Of a stretch of 64,000 bases of DNA, positions 8,881 through 17,914 are shown in pieces (the first letter of the stretch is position 1; each line of letters begins with the position of its first letter). The stretch spans positions 689,384-753,383 of the forward strand of contig NZ_LUKD01000001.1 in the NCBI RefSeq assembly GCF_001592745.1. The letters are read 5' to 3'. This stretch comes from Bdellovibrio bacteriovorus (lineage in GTDB: Bacteria; Bdellovibrionota; Bdellovibrionia; Bdellovibrionales; Bdellovibrionaceae). The notes beneath the pieces were generated by a model, which was not told the origin of the DNA, did not search any database, and saw only the letters and a program-made list of their open reading frames with translations. The position numbers and the translations under genes were made by a program.

Positions 8881-10092
8881 TTACAACTTCAGCTGTCCCG
8901 CTTCGAAAAGATCCAGACCTTTCATGATCTGTCTCATTTGATCGCTGAACACTGTGGACTTCGTGTCATCCAAATCAACGGTCTTACAAGGAACCGCGCC
9001 GACAACAGCTTTAAGCACGTTACATTTCACGATTGTCGCGCAAGTCGTATTACCACAAGCCACCGGCGTTCCGCTGAAGAAATTCATTGTGCGGTTAGAC
9101 TCGTAAGCTTTGGCTTCAATCGCTTCACGGCATGCATTGCGTTTTTTGCTACTCTTATCCACCGGGCACATCCAGTCGACAACCGCGTTAATCATCTCTT
9201 GGCGAGAAGACTGTTTTGAAAGTGGCGTCACGGACGGGCTTAGCAATGTATAGTGAATCAATGCTTGAGGGATCAAGCTTTCCACCGGTGAAAACACCTT
9301 ATAAAAACCCAAACCTTTGCTGAATCTTCCAAAATCATCGTAATAAGCCGTATTCACAGGACGAAGACGAAGGCACTTACGAGTTCCGCAATCAAGACTT
9401 TCGCGGATCACACTCGTTGTTTGACCTATACGAGAAAGGTTTTCTGGGAAAGAACCAGGGTTGTGCTCGTACCACTGACCATCACTCATCGGTTCATGAA
9501 AGTCTGAAGACGTCATACTTCCAAACACAGGACGACGCCACAATTTCGCACCCGTTGGTGCCAACAACCAGCCCGAGTTGCAAGAGTTGAATACCACAAT
9601 CGCGTTCGGAGCTAAAAGACTGCCGATTTGCGCGAACTCTTCGTCTTCGTGATTGATACGATCGCGCTTATCTTGCAGGCGGAACCCATTGTACGTGTTC
9701 GCGTGTCCGAAGAATTGCAGAGAGCTGATCGGCGCATTTAAGTACCTCATAGCCAAAATGAGACGGCTCTTAACAAGCTCATCTTTATCAGACTTACGGA
9801 AGCCGAAGCCCGCATTAGCAAGCATAGAACGCTCGGCTTCGAAGTATTCATTCACCGGGCTGATGATGACACGTTGACGCTCTGGAAAGCGATCTCGTGA
9901 GACTTTAGCTGCCAATATAGCGGTCTTCAGAAACTGATTGCCTTGGTCTGCACCGAAACCAGCTACGAACACGTCTGTCGGTACGCCCGCACGAATGGTA
10001 GCAGGCTCAGAGGCAATAAAGTAGGCGTGTGCTTTTGGGGTAGCGATTCCTGAAAGGCACAGGAAAGCTCCAAGAATAAATTTGAAATTCAT
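8881..10092 (-). CDS. Secreted protein with clan-CD peptidase-like His/Cys pair
   Basis: A 403-residue exported protein; signal peptide of about 23 residues ending in AHA. Two short blocks resemble the catalytic pair of clan CD cysteine peptidases (caspase, gingipain, CHAT type): a hydrophobic strand followed by Gly-His (SLQFFGHA, His130) and a second strand followed by Cys (AIVVFNSCNSG, Cys171). Spacing of 41 residues is within the range of such folds. The C-terminal quarter is rich in cysteines (CGNTTC and neighbours), suggesting disulfides outside the cytoplasm. No named family is recognised, so protease activity is an inference from motif shape only. A comparable His/Cys arrangement occurs in the unrelated-looking secreted protein at 49419-51230. 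GAGG precedes the ATG by 5 bases. Confidence 0.6.
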   Translation of the reverse strand: MNFKFILGAFLCLSGIATPKAHAYFIASEPATIRAGVPTDVFVAGFGADQGNQFLKTAILAAKVSRDRFPERQRVIISPVNEYFEAERSMLANAGFGFRKSDKDELVKSRLILAMRYLNAPISSLQFFGHANTYNGFRLQDKRDRINHEDEEFAQIGSLLAPNAIVVFNSCNSGWLLAPTGAKLWRRPVFGSMTSSDFHEPMSDGQWYEHNPGSFPENLSRIGQTTSVIRESLDCGTRKCLRLRPVNTAYYDDFGRFSKGLGFYKVFSPVESLIPQALIHYTLLSPSVTPLSKQSSRQEMINAVVDWMCPVDKSSKKRNACREAIEAKAYESNRTMNFFSGTPVACGNTTCATIVKCNVLKAVVGAVPCKTVDLDDTKSTVFSDQMRQIMKGLDLFEAGQLKL

Positions 10093-10200
10093 ACGACCTC
10101 ACTTCGTGATCTAAAAAGTGAGGCATTAACTATCATATGTTTGGGAACATCTAAAGAACCGGTGACAAAGTCCGCCACCGCGATGAAAGATCTTCAAAGC

Positions 10201-10233
10201 CAAAAAGAAAGTGTCTAGAGACTAGACACTTTC
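10201..10233 (-). terminator. Rho-independent terminator
   Basis: A perfect 12-bp stem (10207-10218 with 10222-10233) and a 3-base loop. On the minus strand it is followed by TTTTT. It ends the gene at 10254-11444. Confidence 0.9.
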
Positions 10234-10253
10234 TCGAGTGAAAAGCTTATAAA

Positions 10254-11444
10254 TTACGGCAATAAAACGATTTGCGAGCTGATGACCTTGCGACCGTCTT
10301 TATCGATCGAGATCGCTTGTGCTAAGTAGTAGATACCGTGAACAAGCCCATCTAAGTTCACTGTGTGATCCGTCACTAAGTTCGCATCCACCGGAGTATA
10401 AATCTCTTCACCTGTATACACGTTCAGAATTCTCAACTGGCTGTTTGCAGGAACATTGGTCTTCCAAGTTAAAACCGCCGTTGGAGCCGCCGCAGAGACA
10501 ACGACGAAATCAGACAATGCTAAGTCCACTTGCGGTTCTTCAGGGGGACATGGGTTCGTTGTTTGCGCAGGCATTTTGTAATTTGCCGCCGCAATTGTAG
10601 ACCAACCCAATTGCTCTAAGAATTTCACCGGCAACAATTTCTTACCGTTATCAGGATTGTAGAAGTACTTGTTCGACGCCACACCACACAATGGATTGCT
10701 GTTCTGTTTCTTCCAAGTATGTGCTTTTTTATGATGCTTCCAGATCATCACGTTGGCGATGTGATAGCGAGGCCCTTGGTAATAAAGGATCTTAATAGGG
10801 AGCTCTGTTTCTTTCTTCATTTCCACCGTGCGGAAAGCGCAACCCATGCGTGTCGAATGGTCTCCATCGTTGTTGATGATTTCATTCCACTGATTATTCT
10901 CTTTCACAAACACACGAGAACCGTCGTCAGACAACGTTGCAATTTCGTAGTGACCTTCTTTATCTTTGTCAGAAAGTTTGAGGACAGAAGTGTATTCGAT
11001 AGCAAAGTTCTCAATCAGCTTATTGCCTTGAGCATCCACCAAGAATTCACCATTCACGTTTTTAAAACCCGCCGTAAATGGCGACGTAGGAACATTCACG
11101 TCAGCAAAGTAAAGCTTGGCATCGAGCTTTAAACCTTTGTTGTAATAGTCCATCACCCCTGAAATCTTTTGACCCATCTCTGGAGTTCTTAGAATCAGCT
11201 TTCCCAATAATCCACTTTCGGGTGTCGTCCCCGCACTTTGAGAAAGCGGAGTACACACGGTGTTTGCTGGATCTTCAAAGGTTACATTTTCAAGGGGCTT
11301 CGAAGCCGGTGCTCTATTAACGCCCGAAAAGGAGCATTTAATTTTTTTAAGGTGCCCACGCTCATAGCGGATGTCTTTTTTAAGCCAGCCCGCCTCGGCC
11401 GAAAAGGATAATAGCAATGCCATTACTATCAGTGATTTTCCCAT
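10254..11444 (-). CDS. Secreted PA14-like plus fibronectin-III-like domain protein
   Basis: A 396-residue protein with a signal peptide (cleavage after AEA, about residue 18). The middle part, about residues 120-245, has the layout of a PA14 domain: the segment GHYEIATLSDDGSRVFV, then a flat region around NNDGDHS, then strands ending in PIKILYYQGP and an aromatic strand ending in IWK. PA14 domains bind sugars and are found in adhesins and glycosidases. A final stretch (about 310-396) looks like a fibronectin-III-type domain with LTWKTNVPANSQLRI and a closing GIYYLAQAISIDKDGR. It is likely a surface or secreted binding protein. It lies downstream of the fibre gene on the same strand and may belong to the same adhesion locus. 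Confidence 0.65.
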   Translation of the reverse strand: MGKSLIVMALLLSFSAEAGWLKKDIRYERGHLKKIKCSFSGVNRAPASKPLENVTFEDPANTVCTPLSQSAGTTPESGLLGKLILRTPEMGQKISGVMDYYNKGLKLDAKLYFADVNVPTSPFTAGFKNVNGEFLVDAQGNKLIENFAIEYTSVLKLSDKDKEGHYEIATLSDDGSRVFVKENNQWNEIINNDGDHSTRMGCAFRTVEMKKETELPIKILYYQGPRYHIANVMIWKHHKKAHTWKKQNSNPLCGVASNKYFYNPDNGKKLLPVKFLEQLGWSTIAAANYKMPAQTTNPCPPEEPQVDLALSDFVVVSAAAPTAVLTWKTNVPANSQLRILNVYTGEEIYTPVDANLVTDHTVNLDGLVHGIYYLAQAISIDKDGRKVISSQIVLLP

Positions 11445-11563
11445 TACACGTACCTCTTGGTTTTTCCTATATCTATAAGTTTAACAAATAAGGAAAAATC
11501 ATGGAGATAAAATGATGATGCTGTTTGAAGATGAGATGACTCCGTCTACGACTGAGACGGAAA

Positions 11564-14407
11564 TTAGAGGCCTAACTTCTGTTTGATCAATTCGAGATCT
11601 TTTTTCAGAGCCGCATTTTCTTTTTCTAAGTTCTGCATGCGCTCTTCGTTTACGACTTTGGCTTCTTCTAAAGATGCGATCTTACGCTCGAGTGCCACGA
11701 TCTGTGATTCCTGCGCTTTGCACATGCCGTAAAGTTCGTGAGTGCTTTCGATCAGTGGTGCGACGAGTTTGGAGTACGCAACCGATTTGTATCCATCAAT
11801 GTCCGTGTTCACAGCCTCTGGATAAACGGATTCAACTTCTTGGGCAATCACGCCAATGTCTCGCGCGTCCGAAAAATTCCTGTCAGGGAAAGCTTCTTTA
11901 TCCCAGTTATAGGAAACACCACGGAGTTGAAGAACCTTGGTGAGGGCCCCATTTAAAATACTAATATTCTTTTTGAAACGACGGTCTGATGTCGACGTCC
12001 AAGCGGACGTGCCTCCCGCGGCACCGTTGACGTAGAGCTTGTTTGACGTCGCGCCGACATGATTGATCACCACTCCACCGTCTGGATTCATAGAAAGTAC
12101 AGGTCCTCCCGAAATTCCGTCATGCCTGAACGATAAAGCCCCGGGCGAACCATACGTCCCGCCTGCACTGCCAACTTGATAGACGCTCCAGCCTCCTCCC
12201 GCACTCTGCGACCAGAGTCTCACGCCAGTACCAGCCGTATTCGATGCAGTTCCTACAACAGCTAGAGGCGTGATTGCGGAATCATCGGTTACATGGAGTT
12301 TATAAGCCGGAGCCCCTGCGCCTATTCCGACTTTACCGTCATTTGCAACACGCAATCCATAAATAGGAGTCGTTCCTCCATTAGGATTCACTACTAAATC
12401 AAGCCCCATCCCTTGCGCAGAAGCAGAATGATTTTCTGTCGCGTAAATTCTCACACCCGCGTACCCAACTGGATCAATAGCATTACGACCATAGAATACA
12501 CTGATGCCCTCGTTTGCCAACGGATGCAGAGGGACTGCGCGAGTCCCACGTGCAGTATATCCGTAGAATGCAGAGTAATGAGTGGCCGTGTTAGATACCG
12601 TCGTAGAAGAGATGATAGAAGAGGCACCTTCATCAAGTACATCCAGCGTTGTTTGCGGGTCAGTTCTACCTATTCCGACAAGCCCAGAAGGAGTAATTGT
12701 TACCTTCGTGCCACCCGCAGTTTCCAAATTCAGCGGATAGCTGTCATTAGTTCCAAGCGTAACCGCAGAAGCAAAAGAGTTTCCATCCTTAACAATAGCT
12801 CCTGTATTTCCAATATTCGCACACGTCGCCATGCCGGTCGCATCAAACGAAACTAGTTGGCCAACTGTACAACTAAAACCATTGATTGCGGATCCCGATC
12901 CGTTAGCGATCAAAAGTCTATTTGCAGGTAACGAAGCAGCGCCTGTTCCCCCTTGAGTGACAGGCAAAGTTCCAGTCACATCGGCAAAACTCATCATCAC
13001 CGGTGACCAGTTTGTTCCATTGTATTTTAAAAACTGTCCGTTACTAGGCGTTGTTGCTGCGATATCACGTCCTTGCAGCTTCACCACTGTCGGGTTCGGA
13101 TAAGTGCCCGATAAATCCCCGCCGGCAGTCCCCGTGGCGCCGGTAGATATGCCAGAGCTTAAAAGCTCCCAGCTGGAACCACTATCACGATAAATTTTTT
13201 GCGTGTCCGTCGTCACGTAAAGGCGACCCGCCGTTCCCGCGGTTGGTTTTCCTGTATCTGTACCCGATTGAATACTCGGAGTGCTGCCCGCGTTTCTCAC
13301 TGCATCGGTGATACCGTAGCCAGCTAAAGATGTCGGCGTCCCGCCGGTGATTTGGGACCACGGAAGACCCGGAATGTCCGTCGCAGTTAAACTTCCACCT
13401 GAAGTCACGCGCCCTTTTCCGTCGACTGTCACCTTGGAATAAGTTCCGGCAGTTCCCACTGAGCTCAAAGTTAAAATACCGTTTGTTGCCAATGAGGCGT
13501 CACCACTTAATGGCACCGCCATCGCCTTATTACTGCCATCACCTACAAATATATTTCCGGCAGGCAGGGTCCCTGAAAGTTTATTATTAAACGTATTCCA
13601 ATCACCCATACTCAGGTAACCACTTTCGGTTCCACTGGCCTGAGCAATGGAGATCTGCGGAGTCGTCGTCGGAGTCGTCACACTCAAGGGAGCGGTTGCA
13701 GCCACGTTCGTGACCGTTCCCGTGCCTCCACCGCCTGTTGCAGAGATCGTAATTGAACCCGCTCCGCTTGTGATATTGATACCTGTTCCCGCAGTCAAAA
13801 CCCCGGGCTGATAAACCGAACCATTTCCTATCAAGATGCTTCCGTTTGCCGGTGCCGTGGTCGGGAAAATATTTAGAATAGAATCCAGAGTTGTATAACG
13901 AGCAAAAAGGCTATCCACATTCGCTTGAGTCGTTGTCGCGTTGACATTCACAAAATCAGACGCCTGCTTATCTCCCAAACGCTGTGCTTGAATCGCGTAA
14001 GGAACAGAAGTGATTGTCACATCAGGAGTTAAAACTGTCGCTCCGACGGTAATACGCAAAGAACGAGATGAGGAGTTGCCGGCAGCTACAGATGATGAAC
14101 CTTCGCAGTTCACCGTTCCACTTTGCGCAAAAACACGCTCTAAAGTATTCGACGTTGAGTCGGACCTATTTCCCGTTCCCACGATCACGCTGAACTGCCC
14201 CACAGAACCGGGAGTCACCGTTTGCGTTTCACGATATAAAACACAAGATCCACTTTGCAAAATTTCAAAGGTCACTGTTTGTGCTGTCGTGATGGGAGTG
14301 TCCGTTGCATCCGTCAAAATACCTTCATACGTCAACATCGGCCCCGGGCCGGTTGCCGCCACGGCTTGAACACTTAAAGAAAGAAGAAGCGCTAAGATCG
14401 ACTTCAT
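11564..14407 (-). CDS. Phage-fibre-like trimeric adhesin with S74 chaperone
   Basis: A 947-residue exported fibre. After the signal peptide (to about residue 18) comes a beta-rich head domain, then a long Gly/Thr/Ser-rich body with repeated tail-fibre segments, and finally a Peptidase_S74 intramolecular chaperone starting at SDRRFKKNIS (Ser807 and the following basic residues; Ser-Lys type self-cleavage is known in the family), with DIGVIAQEVESVYPEAV in its core. The end (about 895-947) is a coiled coil. In phages this chaperone drives trimerisation and then cuts itself off. Bdellovibrio is known to use such chimeric fibres to recognise prey; that is the likely role here. The upstream lipoprotein gene overlaps it by 4 bases (ATGA), so they are translationally coupled. 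There are no phage structural genes nearby. Confidence 0.85.
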   Translation of the reverse strand: MKSILALLLSLSVQAVAATGPGPMLTYEGILTDATDTPITTAQTVTFEILQSGSCVLYRETQTVTPGSVGQFSVIVGTGNRSDSTSNTLERVFAQSGTVNCEGSSSVAAGNSSSRSLRITVGATVLTPDVTITSVPYAIQAQRLGDKQASDFVNVNATTTQANVDSLFARYTTLDSILNIFPTTAPANGSILIGNGSVYQPGVLTAGTGINITSGAGSITISATGGGGTGTVTNVAATAPLSVTTPTTTPQISIAQASGTESGYLSMGDWNTFNNKLSGTLPAGNIFVGDGSNKAMAVPLSGDASLATNGILTLSSVGTAGTYSKVTVDGKGRVTSGGSLTATDIPGLPWSQITGGTPTSLAGYGITDAVRNAGSTPSIQSGTDTGKPTAGTAGRLYVTTDTQKIYRDSGSSWELLSSGISTGATGTAGGDLSGTYPNPTVVKLQGRDIAATTPSNGQFLKYNGTNWSPVMMSFADVTGTLPVTQGGTGAASLPANRLLIANGSGSAINGFSCTVGQLVSFDATGMATCANIGNTGAIVKDGNSFASAVTLGTNDSYPLNLETAGGTKVTITPSGLVGIGRTDPQTTLDVLDEGASSIISSTTVSNTATHYSAFYGYTARGTRAVPLHPLANEGISVFYGRNAIDPVGYAGVRIYATENHSASAQGMGLDLVVNPNGGTTPIYGLRVANDGKVGIGAGAPAYKLHVTDDSAITPLAVVGTASNTAGTGVRLWSQSAGGGWSVYQVGSAGGTYGSPGALSFRHDGISGGPVLSMNPDGGVVINHVGATSNKLYVNGAAGGTSAWTSTSDRRFKKNISILNGALTKVLQLRGVSYNWDKEAFPDRNFSDARDIGVIAQEVESVYPEAVNTDIDGYKSVAYSKLVAPLIESTHELYGMCKAQESQIVALERKIASLEEAKVVNEERMQNLEKENAALKKDLELIKQKLGL

Positions 14408-14967
14408 TGAGTGATCCTTCCGCGAATCTTATATCCCCCGCCTGAAGCCACATGCTGATCTTGCGCGCGCACACGACCACGTAAATGCAAGCCCGTTCCG
14501 GTTTGCACCTGTGATCCAGCTAAAATCTCGTGAGACATAGGCGAAGACGGAACGTATTTCACATTGACGGTGCGATAGATGAAATCACCCACGCGTGGTT
14601 GGGCGCGGAACTTCACCGACACGGTATCCCCATTCGCGAAAGTCATCGAACTCCAAGGAGCTTTTGCGTCAGAAAGGGTGATTTCGAATTTTCCGTTTTC
14701 GCAGGAGTTCTTCGCCGTCGCTTGGTAATCCGCAGGATTTAACCACGTCGTACCACCATCAAAACTCATTTGCACTTGGCCTACAAAAGCGGAGCACTCT
14801 GCCTGCAAAGCCACGGAATTCATGCTCGCAGTGATCACATGATTGTTGGTGAAATTGAAGCCATCAATAGAACGTAAGATAGAGACCGTTGGATTCGTAT
14901 CCGTACAGCCCGCCACCAAAAGAAAGAGGCTCAAAATGTTGATCTTACTGACGTTCCAATTTTTCAT
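14404..14967 (-). CDS. Lipoprotein partner of the fibre adhesin
   Basis: A 187-residue protein with a lipobox VAGC (acylated Cys21). The mature part resembles a single bacterial Ig-like or repeat beta-sandwich unit, with MSFDGGTTWLNPADYQA in the middle, as in surface Ig-repeat proteins, and a Gly-rich tail. Its stop overlaps the start of the fibre gene by 4 bases, so it is made together with it and may tether or export the fibre at the outer membrane; this role is inferred from position only. The ribosome binding site GAGGGG is complementary to CCCCTC 16 bases upstream in the leader. Confidence 0.7.
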   Translation of the reverse strand: MKNWNVSKINILSLFLLVAGCTDTNPTVSILRSIDGFNFTNNHVITASMNSVALQAECSAFVGQVQMSFDGGTTWLNPADYQATAKNSCENGKFEITLSDAKAPWSSMTFANGDTVSVKFRAQPRVGDFIYRTVNVKYVPSSPMSHEILAGSQVQTGTGLHLRGRVRAQDQHVASGGGYKIRGRITQ

Positions 14968-14970
14968 CGA

Positions 14971-14998
14971 CCCCTCATTTATCGGTAAAAACGAGGGG
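14971..14998 (-). promoter_or_regulatory. Leader hairpin that pairs with a ribosome binding site
   Basis: GAGGGG at 14976-14971 (minus strand; the Shine-Dalgarno of the gene starting at 14967) can pair with CCCCTC at 14998-14993. The stem is 6 bp of mostly GC with a 16-base loop, so it could limit translation. Confidence 0.35.
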
Positions 14999-15039
14999 AA
15001 GCTTTAAGTTTCAAACTGAAACGATCTCGGAATGAAACA

Positions 15040-16137
15040 CTATTTTTTACGGAAAATATGAAACTGATAGACCCCAGTGCCGTCTTTGCTTTGGGCCCAA
15101 AGATTACGATCAGACAATGGCTCCCAATTTTTCGTATCAATGGCTGTCGGCGCTCTCATAAACGAGCGAATGACCATCTGACTTTGGCTTCGAGTCTCAG
15201 GTGAAAGCTTTTGTAAAATCTGATTGGCGTCAAGCTCTGACAGATAAGAAATCGTGTCTGACAAAGAGATAAAATCATAAGCATGCTTAGGAAGCTCTTC
15301 CAAAAGATTCCCGTGAAGATAACGGACTTGTGTACTGGACTTTTTGACAGTCTCTACGGTTTCAAAGTGTGCTTCTAACGGCAAACCTTCCTCATAAGCA
15401 ATTCGGCCTAAAAACAGAATTTGCATGAAGTAGTTTTTACGAACCAACTGAGTCCTGAAAATACGATCGAACTCTTCCATAATAAATTGAGAAGGCGCGC
15501 GCTGCTCTGTTCTATGCTCGGACTTCCCGCTGAAATGTCCCTTGTATAAGAACTTATTGAAAACATACTCGCTGGCAGCGACTTTGATAAAACTATTCCA
15601 ACGGATTTTCGGCCAATGTTTTTCATAAAGCTCGATTTGTTCTTCCAAGCTTTGCGCCGCAAAAACTTTGCTGAAATCGCATTGCAATACTTCGCGAAAA
15701 AGATATCCCAGTTTTTGGAAGTGCGACTCCCAACGTCCCAGCAAGATGAAACCTCTGGGCTTCCAGCCCGACACACGTTCGTTCCAATATTTTTTTGCGT
15801 CCTCTGACAAGGTCAGCTTTTTATAAAGGGCTTCACGATCGTCGCCTTTATCACTCCCCGCCTGCAAAGCTCCACGATATCCCATAAAGAAAAGATACTC
15901 TTCATATGTTAATGTCTTCATGGCTTGTAAACGCAATTCACAAAGATAAAGCTGACTGACCGACATGTCGATCACATCCAAATACTTCGGATTTTTCGCC
16001 ATCAAAGGCAAACAGCGAGCCCCAGAGCCGGCGATACTGAACACTCTTTCCACTGCATTTGGCAGAAGATCATATTCAATACGCGTGTCTTCATTGGACA
16101 AGGTGTAATTCAAATCAGAGAAATATTCTTTTGCCAT
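15040..16137 (-). CDS. BtaA-like (DUF3419) aminocarboxypropyl transferase
   Basis: A 365-residue protein resembling the DUF3419/BtaA family, which transfers the 3-amino-3-carboxypropyl group of S-adenosylmethionine to diacylglycerol in betaine-lipid synthesis. Visible marks are NYTLSNEDTRIEYDLL near the start, a SAM-site-like strand and loop VFSIAGSGARCL, then VIDMSVSQLYLCELRLQAM, all close to the family pattern. No BtaB-type N-methyltransferase lies nearby, so a full betaine lipid is not implied; the acceptor may be a different lipid. It is the last gene of a six-gene operon, 9 bases after the barrel gene, and has a good site AAGGAG before the ATG. Confidence 0.7.
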   Translation of the reverse strand: MAKEYFSDLNYTLSNEDTRIEYDLLPNAVERVFSIAGSGARCLPLMAKNPKYLDVIDMSVSQLYLCELRLQAMKTLTYEEYLFFMGYRGALQAGSDKGDDREALYKKLTLSEDAKKYWNERVSGWKPRGFILLGRWESHFQKLGYLFREVLQCDFSKVFAAQSLEEQIELYEKHWPKIRWNSFIKVAASEYVFNKFLYKGHFSGKSEHRTEQRAPSQFIMEEFDRIFRTQLVRKNYFMQILFLGRIAYEEGLPLEAHFETVETVKKSSTQVRYLHGNLLEELPKHAYDFISLSDTISYLSELDANQILQKLSPETRSQSQMVIRSFMRAPTAIDTKNWEPLSDRNLWAQSKDGTGVYQFHIFRKK

Positions 16138-16146
16138 GAAAGCTCC

Positions 16147-17208
16147 TTAAAACGCTAAATTGCCACTTAATTCTAAACGTAAACCAACCACGGTGCCACC
16201 GGTGATCTCTTCATAAATCTTATATAGACCACTGACGCCCGCATAATTCTGCACAAAGCCTGACACCGTAAAATAATCCGTAATATTGTAACCGTAACTA
16301 AAACTTCCAAAATTGCTTTCCGCATCCGGATTATAGAATGCTTGAAGCTGCACATCGTGACGGTTCGGGTTCCACTGTCCCGTCAGATAATAAGAGGTTT
16401 CGTAGGCTAAGCCGTTCGTCACTAAAGTTTCATATCGACTGACTTGAGTCAGCAAGATCCAGTTCCCCCAAAAGATATCACAACCCAATGTCGCAAACTT
16501 TCGGTCTTGTTGATTTTCCAACGCCTTACGATCGTGAACGTATCCCAATTCAAATTTCGGAACAGCGTTTTCAAACGCATAGTTTCCCGTGACGCCATAG
16601 TGATCGGTGGTAAGGACTTGCGCCGTTAAAGCCGAAAATGCAAAGTTCCCCCAGTTCCACTTCACGCGCCCACCGAAGCTGGTGTTCTCTTCGACATCGG
16701 GTTGAGGAATAGGTACAGGATAATAAGACTCAGCAAGCTCCCCCACACCCACAAACTCCAAAGAGTAAGTTTCCCGCGCATACGAAAAAACAACTCCGGT
16801 GGAATGAGTGAGCTGGTCGGCCAAGGGATCAAAGAACAAGCGGTTCCATCGGCGTCCCGTCCACACATCCAAGGAGGGAACAGTCCAACTTTCGCTCCAA
16901 CGCAAAGCCTGACGTCCTACCCGCACATAAAAAGAATCGAGGTTGAATTCAAAGTAAGCTTCTTGCAGATACCCATGGGAAGGTGATCTGCGCACGAAAG
17001 CCTGATCTTCATTTCCTTCAAATTCGCCAAAGCCTTCGACGAAAATTCCAAAAGGCCCGACCGTCGAGTTCAGCTTCCCTTTGACGATCAGGCGGTTGGC
17101 TAACTCTTCTTCCGTGCCTTGAATATACTCATAGCGAGGCGCGACCGTGAGGTCCGCCATCGCGACGGCTGAATTTAAAAGAAGGATCAGAAGAAGGCCA
17201 AATCTCAC
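16147..17208 (-). CDS. Outer-membrane beta-barrel (porin-like) of the lipid locus
   Basis: A 353-residue exported protein with a signal peptide (cleavage after AMA, residue 18). The mature chain is built of amphipathic strands with aromatic belts and ends in Phe (SGNLAF), as in outer-membrane porins; the segment FYVRVGRQALRWSESW is typical of alginate-export/DUF1302-like barrels, which are often encoded next to LolA-like proteins and lipid transporters. It starts with GTG, which overlaps the stop of the LolA-like gene by one base (TAGTG), so translation is coupled. A role in receiving or passing a lipid at the outer membrane is inferred from context. Confidence 0.7.
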   Translation of the reverse strand: MRFGLLLILLLNSAVAMADLTVAPRYEYIQGTEEELANRLIVKGKLNSTVGPFGIFVEGFGEFEGNEDQAFVRRSPSHGYLQEAYFEFNLDSFYVRVGRQALRWSESWTVPSLDVWTGRRWNRLFFDPLADQLTHSTGVVFSYARETYSLEFVGVGELAESYYPVPIPQPDVEENTSFGGRVKWNWGNFAFSALTAQVLTTDHYGVTGNYAFENAVPKFELGYVHDRKALENQQDRKFATLGCDIFWGNWILLTQVSRYETLVTNGLAYETSYYLTGQWNPNRHDVQLQAFYNPDAESNFGSFSYGYNITDYFTVSGFVQNYAGVSGLYKIYEEITGGTVVGLRLELSGNLAF

Positions 17209-17906
17209 TACTTCATGCTTTCCATGTTACGAACGGTAAAAAAGGATTCACCGAAAGTCTTTTTACCCATGGCAAGAATGCGCACGAAGCTGACTTGTTT
17301 ATTTGTATCTTCGATTTTCAAAGTCGTCGGGCGAGTCGCGCCGGCGATACTTTTGTAGTCTTCAAAAAAGGCTCTTTTCAGAACGGTTTTTCCGTTCAAT
17401 CCCAGATATTCCGCACGTAATGGTTCGAAGTTCCCTTTTTTCAACCAAAGACGAATCCACGCATAAGTCAGATTGTCTTTGTTACCTTTAAGAAGAAGCT
17501 GCACTTCTTTACCGTTGTCGGCTTCTTTCGTCACATCGTAATCGCCGTACCAGCGCGTGCGCGAGATATCGCCATTAGAAACTTGGCCTGAAAGTTTTTG
17601 CGCTAAGGACAAGCGCATCGAGCGCTTCAAGTTAGGAACATAAGCGTGGAAGTCCCGATCCAACATCAACATATTGCGACCCTTGTCCCGAGCCGGTTCC
17701 TTAGTAACGATCAAGGTCTTATCTTGCCCCTGCAAAAAAACTTGGAATACAGAATTGTTTTCCGGAGTCTCTACACGGATTTTCATTTCATAGGACTCTG
17801 CGGGATTGCGAATATTATCGGCCTTTTTTACCCACTCTGCGGGATTTTCTTCCGCTACCGCATAAACTGCAAATACAAAGGTGCACAAGGCTAAAAGTGT
17901 CTTCAT
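17208..17906 (-). CDS. LolA-like periplasmic lipid or lipoprotein carrier
   Basis: A 232-residue exported protein, signal peptide ending near AVAEE (residue 18). It matches the shape of COG2834/LolA-like proteins (outer-membrane lipoprotein-sorting protein): a half-barrel with segments PAESYEMKIRVETPE, DRDFHAYVPNLKRSMRLS and FEPLRAEYLGLNGKTV. Members of this branch are usually encoded with an outer-membrane barrel and an ABC or RND transporter, and are thought to shuttle lipids across the periplasm. It follows the acyl-reductase-like gene by 8 bases and overlaps the barrel gene by one base. It is distinct from housekeeping LolA, which would be elsewhere. Confidence 0.8.
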   Translation of the reverse strand: MKTLLALCTFVFAVYAVAEENPAEWVKKADNIRNPAESYEMKIRVETPENNSVFQVFLQGQDKTLIVTKEPARDKGRNMLMLDRDFHAYVPNLKRSMRLSLAQKLSGQVSNGDISRTRWYGDYDVTKEADNGKEVQLLLKGNKDNLTYAWIRLWLKKGNFEPLRAEYLGLNGKTVLKRAFFEDYKSIAGATRPTTLKIEDTNKQVSFVRILAMGKKTFGESFFTVRNMESMK

Positions 17907-17914
17907 GACATCTC

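Noticed and set aside
8692..9219. 175-codon plus-strand open frame
   Set aside because: It runs through a terminator hairpin and then antisense to the exported protein gene; no ribosome site.
11541..11561. Hairpin CCGTCT/AGACGG after the fibre gene as terminator
   Set aside because: The stem is only 6-7 bp with a 7-base loop and no T-run on either strand, so I did not list it as a terminator.
11564..14407. Prophage remnant, suggested by the tail-fibre-like gene
   Set aside because: The protein has a signal peptide and is coupled to a lipoprotein gene; no capsid, portal, terminase, lysis or integrase genes are near.
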